From Streptomyces sp. NRRL S-31 (lineage in GTDB: Bacteria; Actinomycetota; Actinomycetes; Streptomycetales; Streptomycetaceae): a stretch of 20,014 bases of DNA. Shown in pieces: positions 7,852 through 14,180 of the stretch. Numbering within the stretch: the stretch's first letter is position 1; every line of letters starts with the position of its first letter. The position numbers and the translations under genes are program-made. Location: contig NZ_JOCB01000146.1 in NCBI RefSeq assembly GCF_000718775.1, positions 1 through 20,014 on the forward strand, written 5' to 3'. The notes under the pieces were generated by a model. It was given only the letters and a program-made list of their open reading frames with translations, did not search any database and was not told the DNA's origin.

Positions 7852-9381
7852 CTACCCCGTCCGCAGGTCGACCGCCACCGGCCGCGTCCGCGGCGGCGCC
7901 GGTGACGTGCGCGCGATCCGGTGCGGGCACCGGTGCCCGTCCGGCGGAACCGGCCCGCCGGGAGCTTCGGTTGAGCCCGCGACGGCGTGGGGGGCGGGGG
8001 CCTCCAGTGGGGTTGAAGCTACCGATGGGGCCGGGGCCTGCGGTGGGGTCGGGGCCTGCGGTGGGACGAGGGCTTCGGGTGCGGCGAGGGTTTCCGGCGG
8101 CCCGGCGGCGCCCGATGGGGTGACGGCTTCGGGTACGGCGAGGCCCCCTGCCGGACCAATGGCACGCGACGGGACGACAGCCTCCGGCCCGGCAGAAGCT
8201 TCCGACGCCCCGGCCGCGCCCGACGGCACGACAACCCCCGGCCCGGCAGAAGCCTCCGAGGACCCGCCGCCAGCACCCGACGGCACGACAACCCCCGACC
8301 CGGCGGCCATTCCCGACGGCACGACAACCCCCGGCCCGGCTGCCATTCCCGGCGGCCCGGCCGCGCCCGGCGGGACGGCAACCCCCGGTGGGCCCGCGGC
8401 CTCCGGTGCGCCGGGGGGTTCCGGCGCACCGCCGGGTTCGGGGGTGCCGGACGGTTGCGCGCGCTCCAGCCACTCCCGGTAGGCCGGTGCCTCATGGGCC
8501 ACGCCCCAGTACGCCTCCTCCAACTCCGGGTACCCCTGATCCAGTTCGTCCTCGGTGCGGGCCGCCAGCAGCAGCCGTACCCCGATCGGGTCGCCGGCCA
8601 GCGGACGGATCGCGAGGTCCGGCCGGGGCGGTGCGGTCGGCTGGCTGACCGTGACCACCTCGCCGGTGGCGGCCAGCGAGTACGCGGTGAGGTAGTCGCC
8701 GTGCAGCATCTCGCAGTCCAGGCCCGCCTCGCGCAGCGCCCGGCACAGGGCGTCCCACTCGCCGTCGACCGTCGAGTCGACCATCCAGCGGTCGCCGGCC
8801 AGGTCGGCCAGGCTCACCTCCCGCCGCGACGCCGCCGGGTGGTCCGCGGCGAGCGTGACGAACTGCGGCTCCCGCGCGACCAGTACGCGCAGGCACAGGC
8901 CGGGCGGAATCCGCAGCGGGCTGCCCTCCACCTCGTGCACGAAGGCCATGTCGAGCCGGCCCGCGGCGACCATGCCCAGCAGGGCATTGGCGGACAGGCT
9001 CATCTGGAGCGTCGGCTCGGTGCCCGGGCGCCGCGCGCGCAGCAGGCGCAGCCAGCCCGGGATGGCCCTGCTCGCCGTCGCGCCGAGGCGGAGCTGGAAA
9101 CCGCCGGCGGCACGGGCCGCCGCCGCCCTGGTCTCGGTGACGATCGCCGCGAACTCCGCCACCAGCGGCCTGGCCCGGCTCAGCACCGCCAGCCCCAGCG
9201 GGGTGGGCCGGCAGCCGGTCCGGGCGCGCACGAAGAGCTGGGCGCCGAGCGCCCGCTCGATGCGCCGCAGTTGCGTGCTCAACGAGGGCTGTGCCAGGCC
9301 GAGTTCCCGAGCCGCTTTGTGCAGACTGCCGGTGTCGGCGATGACACAGAGCACGCGCAGGTGTCTCACCTCTAACTCCAT
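7852..9381 (-). CDS. snpR: LysR regulator of snapalysin, with a long repetitive C-terminal tail
   Basis: A 509-residue LysR-family activator. Residues 1-60 are the winged helix-turn-helix (MELEVRHLRVLCVIADTGSLHKAA, QPSLSTQLRRIERALGAQLF). Residues about 95-300 are the effector-binding domain, ending YWGVAHEAPAYREWLERAQP. It is divergent from a snapalysin gene, exactly the known snpR/mprR arrangement in Streptomyces, so it should activate that protease gene. Residues about 309-509 are an added Pro/Ala/Gly/Val tail with repeats of VVVPSG; LysR proteins normally end near residue 300. The ATG at 9379-9381 was chosen because it begins the family-standard MELE.RHLR; it has no Shine-Dalgarno site and is probably leaderless (see the -10 box just upstream). 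The tail could be a flexible linker or an expanded repeat with no function. Confidence 0.88.
   Translation of the reverse strand: MELEVRHLRVLCVIADTGSLHKAARELGLAQPSLSTQLRRIERALGAQLFVRARTGCRPTPLGLAVLSRARPLVAEFAAIVTETRAAAARAAGGFQLRLGATASRAIPGWLRLLRARRPGTEPTLQMSLSANALLGMVAAGRLDMAFVHEVEGSPLRIPPGLCLRVLVAREPQFVTLAADHPAASRREVSLADLAGDRWMVDSTVDGEWDALCRALREAGLDCEMLHGDYLTAYSLAATGEVVTVSQPTAPPRPDLAIRPLAGDPIGVRLLLAARTEDELDQGYPELEEAYWGVAHEAPAYREWLERAQPSGTPEPGGAPEPPGAPEAAGPPGVAVPPGAAGPPGMAAGPGVVVPSGMAAGSGVVVPSGAGGGSSEASAGPGVVVPSGAAGASEASAGPEAVVPSRAIGPAGGLAVPEAVTPSGAAGPPETLAAPEALVPPQAPTPPQAPAPSVASTPLEAPAPHAVAGSTEAPGGPVPPDGHRCPHRIARTSPAPPRTRPVAVDLRTG
8167..8387. repeat. Degenerate in-frame tandem repeat within the snpR tail
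   Basis: The 20-mer CGACGGCACGACAACCCCCG (plus strand) occurs exactly at 8221, 8278 and 8314, with diverged copies at 8167 and 8368. Offsets are 54, 57, 36 and 54 bases, all multiples of three, so reading frame is kept. On the minus strand each unit encodes a version of GVVVPSG inside Ala/Gly/Pro-rich spacers. Confidence 0.8.
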
Positions 9382-9387
9382 GGGGGG

Positions 9388-9393
9388 AGAGTA
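9388..9393 (-). promoter_or_regulatory. -10 box for a leaderless snpR transcript
   Basis: TACTCT on the minus strand fits the TANNNT pattern and ends six bases before the ATG, so transcription should begin at or next to the start codon. The absence of a ribosome binding site agrees. No strong -35 box is seen, which is common for regulated Streptomyces promoters. Confidence 0.5.
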
Positions 9394-9425
9394 GGGCGGC
9401 ACAGAACACGACACCAGATGTTCAC

Positions 9426-9438
9426 GTTCCAGCGGAAC
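9426..9438. promoter_or_regulatory. Inverted repeat in the snpR-snpA spacer
   Basis: GTTCC-AGC-GGAAC, a perfect 5-bp dyad placed upstream of both promoters. A candidate second SnpR contact site or autoregulatory site. Confidence 0.45.
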
Positions 9439-9455
9439 CGGACATGTCGGCCGCC

Positions 9456-9472
9456 GATAGCCCCACGCTATC
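9456..9472. promoter_or_regulatory. LysR box, probable SnpR activator site
   Basis: GATAG-CCCCACG-CTATC is a perfect 5-bp dyad and contains the LysR consensus T-N11-A (T at 9458, A at 9470). It lies 91 bases before the snpA start codon, consistent with an activator bound just upstream of the protease promoter. Confidence 0.7.
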
Positions 9473-9562
9473 CCCAAGTGCCATCATCCCCAGTCGCGTT
9501 GGTCTGCCGGAGACTCACAGGCAACCGATCGTTCAACCCCACAGGACGAGAAGGAGCCCCCC

Positions 9563-10252
9563 ATGGGATCGTCGCGAACCACCACCGGGCCGAAGAACCA
9601 CAAACGGCTTCTGGCCCTGGCGCTCGGCGTCGGTCTGGCCTCCGCCGCGCTCGGCACCGCGAACCCGGCGAGCGCCGACAGCACCACGCACACGTCCGCC
9701 CGCAGCGTCTCCGCCGGCTACGTGGGCGCGTCCGAGAGCGCCGGTACCAAGGCGTTCTTCGACGCCGTGCTGAAGTCGGTCGCCGAGCGGCGGGCCGCCC
9801 AGCCCTCCCTGAAGGCGGTGACCGTCTACTACAACGCCGCCCAGGCCCCGAGCTTCCGCTCCCAGATATCGAGCGCCGCCTCGATCTGGAACAGCTCAGT
9901 GACGAACGTGAAGCTCCAGGCGACCTCGGGCAGTGCCGACTTCAACTACTACGAGGGCAACGACTCGCGCGGGTCCTACGCCTCCACCGACGGCCACGGC
10001 CGCGGCTACATCTTCCTGGACTACGCGCAGAACCAGCAGTACGACTCCATCCGCGTCACCGCGCACGAGACCGGTCACGTGCTGGGCCTGCCCGACCACT
10101 ACAGCGGGCCGTGCAGCGAACTGATGTCGGGCGGCGGCCCCGGCACCTCCTGCACCAACCGCTACCCGAACAGCACCGAGCGCGCCCGGGTGAACCAGCT
10201 GTGGATCAACGGCCTCGCCAAGGCCGTCGCGCAGGTGGAAAAGGCGGGCTGA
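9563..10252 (+). CDS. snpA: Snapalysin, secreted M7 zinc metalloprotease
   Basis: A 229-residue secreted small neutral protease. Residues 1-38 are a signal peptide (basic start KNHKR, hydrophobic [16 protein letters not shown], probable cleavage near ASA-DS), followed by a short pro-region. The mature enzyme carries the family zinc signature [11 protein letters not shown] (168-178; ligands His168, His172, Asp178; catalytic Glu169). Cys184 and Cys197 ([20 protein letters not shown]) probably form the conserved disulfide. Length is normal for M7 enzymes. AAGGAG sits eight bases before the ATG. The gene is divergent from its LysR activator, with a LysR box in between. It acts outside the cell on proteins, usually during later growth. 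Identification is secure. Confidence 0.96.
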   Translation: MGSSRTTTGPKNHKRLLALALGVGLASAALGTANPASADSTTHTSARSVSAGYVGASESAGTKAFFDAVLKSVAERRAAQPSLKAVTVYYNAAQAPSFRSQISSAASIWNSSVTNVKLQATSGSADFNYYEGNDSRGSYASTDGHGRGYIFLDYAQNQQYDSIRVTAHETGHVLGLPDHYSGPCSELMSGGGPGTSCTNRYPNSTERARVNQLWINGLAKAVAQVEKAG

Positions 10253-10272
10253 CCCGAGCGCACGGGGACGGG

Positions 10273-10291
10273 CCGGCCACCCCACGGCCGG
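10273..10291 (+). terminator. First hairpin after snpA
   Basis: CCGGCC-ACCCCAC-GGCCGG, a 6-bp stem with a 7-nt loop, 20 bases past the snpA stop. Probably an accessory to the stronger hairpin that follows. Confidence 0.4.
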
Positions 10292-10301
10292 GCCCGCCAC
10301 C

Positions 10302-10338
10302 GGTACGGACCGCGGCCCGCCGGCCCGCGGTCCGTACC
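10302..10338 (+). terminator. Strong terminator after snpA
   Basis: GGTACGGACCGCGG and its exact complement CCGCGGTCCGTACC form a perfect 14-bp stem with a 9-nt loop; three more pairs form after one mismatch. It is among the strongest hairpins in the window. A weaker 7-bp hairpin (GCGGACC/GGTCCGC, 10356-10377) follows. Confidence 0.8.
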
Positions 10339-10377
10339 CGTGCGCGCGGGATCACGCGGACCCCGGCGGCGGTCCGC

Positions 10378-10522
10378 TTCACCGTTGATCCGCCACTCGG
10401 ACACTGTCCGTCCATGGTATGTTCACAGCAATCTAGAAGCTTCCCCGGCATAAAAGCTTCCATGCTGAGGTACCGGAATACTCCATGGATGGGGGTAGCC
10501 CGGTATTTTGGAGAGCACATTC
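10378..10522 (+). promoter_or_regulatory. Promoter and leader of the glycosyltransferase gene
   Basis: This stretch is AT-rich by local standards. AAGCTTCC occurs twice 18 bases apart (about 10437 and 10455) around CATAAAAG. TACCGG (10471-10476) and CCGGTA (10500-10505) could pair across the leader, enclosing CTCCATGGATGGGGG, which itself can fold. GGAG lies nine bases before the ATG. Exact -10/-35 boxes could not be assigned; the folding leader could affect translation. Confidence 0.45.
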
Positions 10523-12520
10523 ATGGCCGGCGCCACCGTTTCGGTAATCATCGCCGCGTACAACGCGATGCCCTACATCACGCGGTGCGTCACCTCGGTC
10601 GCCGAACAGAGCATCGGCCGTGACCAGCTCGAAGTCCTCGTCGTGAACGACGGCTCCACGGACGGCACCGCCGCCGAGCTGGACCGCCTCCAGGGCCTCT
10701 ACCCGGACCTGCTGCGCGTCTTCCACCAGGAGAACTCGGGCGGCCCGTCCGCCCCGCGCAACCACGGGCTCGACCACGCCACCGGCACCTTCGTCTACTT
10801 CCTGGACGCCGACGACTACCTCGGCTCCGAGGCACTGGAACGCATGGTGCGGATGGCCGAGGAGAACGACACCGACGTCGTCCTCGGCAAGATGGTCGGG
10901 GTCGGCGGGCGGGGTGCGCCCACGTCGATGTTCAAGCGCAACCAGCCGCGCACCGACGTGTTCTCCTCCCGCGTGTACTGGACGCTCAACCCGATGAAGC
11001 TGTTCCGCCGGGAACTGCTGGAGCGGCACGGGCTGCGCTTCCCCACCGATCTGGCCATCGGCGAGGACCAGTTGTTCGTCGGCGCGGCCTACGTGCACGC
11101 CTCCGGCATCTCCGTGCTCGCCGACTACGACTGCCTGTACTGGGTGCAGCGCGAGGACGACGGCAACATCACCCTGCGGCTCAAGGGGACGCAGCGGCGG
11201 CTCCAGTTCCTGCCGCGCATGATCGACCTGATCCTGGAGAACGTGCCGCCCGGCCCGGGCCGCGACCACCTCGCGCACCGGCACCTGACCGTGGAGGTCC
11301 AGCAGCTGCTCGCCGGCCACCTCGTCCACGAGCCCCGCGAGACGCAAGCCAAGACGCTGGACCGGCTGGCGGAGATCATCGAGCCGCTCTGGCACGAGGG
11401 CATGAACGAGCGGCTGTCCGCCATGGCCCGGCTGCGGCTGCACCTCGTACGCCACCGCATGCTGGACGAGGTACTGGAACTCGTGGCGTTCGAGAAGCAG
11501 CTCGCCCGGACCAAGATCGCCACGCCCGTCCTCGTCGACGGCGGCCGTGCGCTCGCCCGCTACCCGTTCCTGCGCGACCCCGAGCGGGCGATCCCCGACG
11601 ACTGCTACGACGTCACCGACCATCTCGGCGTCCGCCACCACGTGACCCGCGCCGAGATGGAGGGCGGCACGCTCCGCCTGGCCGGCCACGGCTACCTCCA
11701 CCGCGTGGAGACCCGGGACGTCGGCACCGAACTCGTCCTGCGCGAACGCGACAGCGGGACCGAGTACCGGCTGCCCGTCACCCACACCCCGACGCCGGGG
11801 CTCGGCGCGGACCAGGACGCGGGCCGGTACGCGTACGACCTGGCCGGGTTCGAGGCCGACGTCGACACCGCGACCGCCGCGGACGGGGGGCCGCTCGCCG
11901 ACGGACTGTGGGACATCTCCCTCGCGATCGGCGCCCAGGGGCTTCGCAAGGAGGTCCGGATCGGCAGCAAGCGCGCCGAGAACGTCTCGGGCGCCGCCGA
12001 CACACGTGTCCTCGCCACCGGCGGGGGCCCGCGCGCCGTCACCCTGTACACCACCAAGCCGTACGGCAACTTCACGCTCGACCTCGGCGAGAACAAGCAC
12101 AAGGTGCGGTCGCTGCTGCGCGTGGACAAGGACGTCCGCTGGGCGGCCGGTTCCACCGCCGGGCTCCGGTTCGGCGGACGGGTGGGGCTGGCCGAGTACC
12201 CCGCGGACGCCCTCGTGCTGGCGCTGGAGGACGGCACGGGCACCACCGTCACCTTCCCGGTGCGCGAGGTCTCCGTCGACGGCTCCTTCGAGGTGACCGT
12301 GCCGGTCGACGCCCTCCCGGCCGGCGTCTGGACGGGCGACCTCCGGCTCGGGACGTGGACCGTACCGCTGCCCGCGCTCCCCGACGGGCTGCCCCCCGCC
12401 AAGTGGCGGCGCCGGGCACTGCCCTGGTACGCCCGCCCGCTCCCCGGCTCCCCCAAGCACTTCGCGCTCAAGGTGGCGAAGACCGACCTCGTCAAGGCAC
12501 TCGCCCGGCGCCTGAAGTAG
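10523..12520 (+). CDS. Family 2 glycosyltransferase, TarS/TarP-like
   Basis: A 665-residue inverting glycosyltransferase. Residues 6-200 are the GT-A domain: SVIIAAYNAMPYI, then VNDGSTDGT (41-49, nucleotide binding), the metal-binding DADD (95-98), and GEDQLFVGAAY (180-190), whose Glu181-Asp182 match the catalytic base position in TarP/TarS. A helical linker follows (about 235-350), then a beta-rich C-terminal region resembling the Ig-like modules of wall teichoic acid glycosyltransferases. No membrane segment is visible, so it should act in the cytoplasm on a lipid-linked polymer; the basic end (WRRRALPWY and ALARRLK) may touch the membrane. The ATG follows a GGAG site; a TTG five codons earlier is less likely. 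It stands alone, so the polymer and sugar donor cannot be named. Decoration of a teichoic-acid-like or other cell-wall glycopolymer is the likely role. Confidence 0.85.
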   Translation: MAGATVSVIIAAYNAMPYITRCVTSVAEQSIGRDQLEVLVVNDGSTDGTAAELDRLQGLYPDLLRVFHQENSGGPSAPRNHGLDHATGTFVYFLDADDYLGSEALERMVRMAEENDTDVVLGKMVGVGGRGAPTSMFKRNQPRTDVFSSRVYWTLNPMKLFRRELLERHGLRFPTDLAIGEDQLFVGAAYVHASGISVLADYDCLYWVQREDDGNITLRLKGTQRRLQFLPRMIDLILENVPPGPGRDHLAHRHLTVEVQQLLAGHLVHEPRETQAKTLDRLAEIIEPLWHEGMNERLSAMARLRLHLVRHRMLDEVLELVAFEKQLARTKIATPVLVDGGRALARYPFLRDPERAIPDDCYDVTDHLGVRHHVTRAEMEGGTLRLAGHGYLHRVETRDVGTELVLRERDSGTEYRLPVTHTPTPGLGADQDAGRYAYDLAGFEADVDTATAADGGPLADGLWDISLAIGAQGLRKEVRIGSKRAENVSGAADTRVLATGGGPRAVTLYTTKPYGNFTLDLGENKHKVRSLLRVDKDVRWAAGSTAGLRFGGRVGLAEYPADALVLALEDGTGTTVTFPVREVSVDGSFEVTVPVDALPAGVWTGDLRLGTWTVPLPALPDGLPPAKWRRRALPWYARPLPGSPKHFALKVAKTDLVKALARRLK

Positions 12521-12527
12521 CCGTGCC

Positions 12528-12557
12528 GTGCCGGCCCGCGCGGAGCGGGCCCGGCAC
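12528..12557. terminator. Convergent terminator after the glycosyltransferase
   Basis: GTGCCGGCCCGC (12528-12539) and GCGGGCCCGGCAC (12545-12557) pair over 12 bp with one bulged base and a 5-nt loop. The hairpin fills the 48-base gap between convergent genes and can act on both strands. Confidence 0.75.
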
Positions 12558-12568
12558 AGGGCGGCGGC

Positions 12569-12988
12569 TCACTTCCGCGCGGTGCGTTCCAGCGCGGCGA
12601 GACCGTCGGTGTAGATGCCGTGGAAGAGTTCCTCGGCCTCGCGGTCGCTCACACCGTCCGGGGTGAACGTCCCGGACCACTCCACCCGGGAGGCGCCGGG
12701 CGTGCCGGGCACCTCGTGCACGGTGAGGGTGGACAGGTAGCCGGTGACCGGGAACGGGGCCTCTTCGATGGCGTAGGTGTAGCTGCGGGCGGTGTGGTCG
12801 AAGGACTGGAGGCGTTCGACGATCGTGCCGCCGCCCTCGTTCGTCAGCCGGCGGGTCCGGCCGCCCTCGCCCAGCTCGCTCTGGGGGATGTAGGGCAGCC
12901 AGTCGGGCAGCGAGCCGAAGCCGCCGATCAGCCGCCAGACGGCGGCGGGGGACAGGGGCAGGTCGATGGATGCGGTGGTGGATGCCAT
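12569..12988 (-). CDS. SRPBCC (START/Bet v1-like) family protein
   Basis: A 139-residue single-domain protein with the SRPBCC pattern: an N-terminal strand (TASIDLPLSPAAVWRLIGGFGSLPDWLP), alternating strands through ERLQSFDHTARSYTYAIEE, VEWSGTFTPDG, and a long C-terminal helix (SDREAEELFHGIYTDGLAALERT). This fold makes a hydrophobic cavity that binds lipids or aromatics; members include polyketide cyclases but many have no known reaction. It lies 32 bases after the aldo/keto reductase on the same strand, so the two are probably one transcript. GAGGA precedes the ATG. Role is best guessed as binding or helping convert the reductase's substrate; no specific function can be claimed. Confidence 0.8.
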   Translation of the reverse strand: MASTTASIDLPLSPAAVWRLIGGFGSLPDWLPYIPQSELGEGGRTRRLTNEGGGTIVERLQSFDHTARSYTYAIEEAPFPVTGYLSTLTVHEVPGTPGASRVEWSGTFTPDGVSDREAEELFHGIYTDGLAALERTARK

Positions 12989-13020
12989 GGCGCTGTTCCT
13001 CGAAGGGAGTGGGTGGGGGG

Positions 13021-14037
13021 TCAGGCGGCGGAGCCGGGGGTGGGGGCGTCGGCGGCGATGAGCGCTTCCTCGCGCAGCGCGCTCCAGAAGGCGGCCGGCA
13101 CCTTCTCCTCGAGCGCGGCGACGTCCTCGGCGATGCGGCCGGGGCGGGTGGCGCCGGGCACGACGGCGGCCGTCGCGGGGTGGGCCAGTGCGAACTGGAG
13201 GGCGGCCGCCTTGATGCTCACACCATGCCGGGCGGCGAGGGCCTTCATCCGCTCGACCTTGGCGACGATGCCCGCCGGGGCCTTCTGGTACTCGAAGTGC
13301 TGCCCGCCGGCGAGGACGCCCGAGCTGTAGGGGCCGCCGACGACCATGTCGACGCCGTTCGCGACGGCGGCCGGGAGCAGGCGCTGGAGCGACCGCTCGT
13401 GGTCGAGGAGCGTGTAGCGGCCGGCCAGCAGGAACCCGTCGGGCTTGGGCTCGTCCAGGTCCAGGGTGAGCTCGATGGGCTCGACGCGGTTGACACCCAG
13501 GCCCCAGGCCTTGATCACGCCTTCGTCCCGGAGCCGTGTCAGGACGCGGAAGGCGCCGGTGCGGGCGCTCTCGTAGACGGCGAGCCAGTCGTCACCGTGG
13601 AAGTCCTGGGCGACGTCGTGCACCCAGACGATGTCGAGGCGGTCGGTCTTCAGCCGGCGCAGGCTGTCCTCGATGGAGCGCAGCGTCGCGTCCGCGGTGT
13701 AGCTGTCGACGATCCTGTTGGGACGGCCGTGCTCGAACAGTCCGCCCTTCTCGCCCAGGTCACGCGCGGCGGGGTCCTCCAGTTCGTCGAGGATGACACG
13801 GCCGACCTTGGTGCTCAGCACGTACGCGTCGCGCGGCCGGCCGGCCAGGACCTCGCCGAGCCGGATCTCGGAGAGGCCGGCGCCGTAGAACGGGGCGGTG
13901 TCGTAGTAGCGGATGCCCGCGTCCCAGGCGGCCTCGACGGTGGCGGCGGCCTCCTCGTCGGGGATCGCGCGGAACATGTTGCCGAGCGGTGCCGTTCCGA
14001 AGCCCAGGGGACCCGGCAGGAGGGACTTGATACCCAT
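13021..14037 (-). CDS. Aldo/keto reductase, aldose 1-dehydrogenase/pyridoxal reductase type
   Basis: A 338-residue NAD(P)-dependent TIM-barrel oxidoreductase. The catalytic tetrad is visible: Asp46 and Tyr51 (YYDTAPFYGAG), Lys77 (LSTKVGR) and His140 (DIVWVHDV). The C-terminal cofactor segment VVPGATRPGRIAEDVAAL is in place. The subgroup with GSG/AGLSE after the Tyr and an insertion after Lys77 includes D-threo-aldose (fucose) 1-dehydrogenases and pyridoxal dehydrogenases, so a sugar, lactone or aldehyde substrate fits. AAGGA precedes the ATG by nine bases. It is divergent from a LysR gene with a perfect palindrome overlapping its promoter, so it is probably the main regulated target. Confidence 0.88.
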   Translation of the reverse strand: MGIKSLLPGPLGFGTAPLGNMFRAIPDEEAAATVEAAWDAGIRYYDTAPFYGAGLSEIRLGEVLAGRPRDAYVLSTKVGRVILDELEDPAARDLGEKGGLFEHGRPNRIVDSYTADATLRSIEDSLRRLKTDRLDIVWVHDVAQDFHGDDWLAVYESARTGAFRVLTRLRDEGVIKAWGLGVNRVEPIELTLDLDEPKPDGFLLAGRYTLLDHERSLQRLLPAAVANGVDMVVGGPYSSGVLAGGQHFEYQKAPAGIVAKVERMKALAARHGVSIKAAALQFALAHPATAAVVPGATRPGRIAEDVAALEEKVPAAFWSALREEALIAADAPTPGSAA

Positions 14038-14112
14038 GAAAGAAGTTCCTTCAGTGAAGTGTTCAGCGGAGTACGGGTGGTTTTGCCCGCCTCCGCGGCT
14101 CTTGCTCCACCC

Positions 14113-14142
14113 ACGTTAGGATCGACGCATCAGACTGTCCAA
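14113..14142 (-). promoter_or_regulatory. Promoter of the aldo/keto reductase gene
   Basis: On the minus strand TTGGAC (14137-14142) and TAACGT (14113-14118) are separated by 18 bases, a fair fit to the vegetative consensus. The -35 box lies inside the palindromic operator. Confidence 0.5.
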
Positions 14143-14156
14143 GACTTACTTGGACA
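14136..14156. promoter_or_regulatory. Perfect palindromic operator between reductase and LysR genes
   Basis: TGTCCAAG-ACTTA-CTTGGACA is an exact 8-bp inverted repeat with a 5-bp spacer. It is 24 bases before the LysR start and covers the -35 box of the divergent reductase, the usual place for a LysR autoregulatory and target site. Its T and A spacing is wider than the classic T-N11-A. Confidence 0.75.
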
Positions 14157-14180
14157 CAGTTGAGTCCTGGAGAGTCTTAC

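Noticed and set aside
8167..8387. CRISPR array
   Set aside because: The repeats are unevenly spaced by multiples of three, degenerate, have no unique spacers, and lie inside the SnpR reading frame; no cas genes are near.
10433..12460. 675-codon minus-strand frame opposite the glycosyltransferase
   Set aside because: The sense strand carries all glycosyltransferase motifs. The antisense product is low-complexity Gly/Val/Arg/His text, mirrors sense codon bias, and would run through the promoter region.
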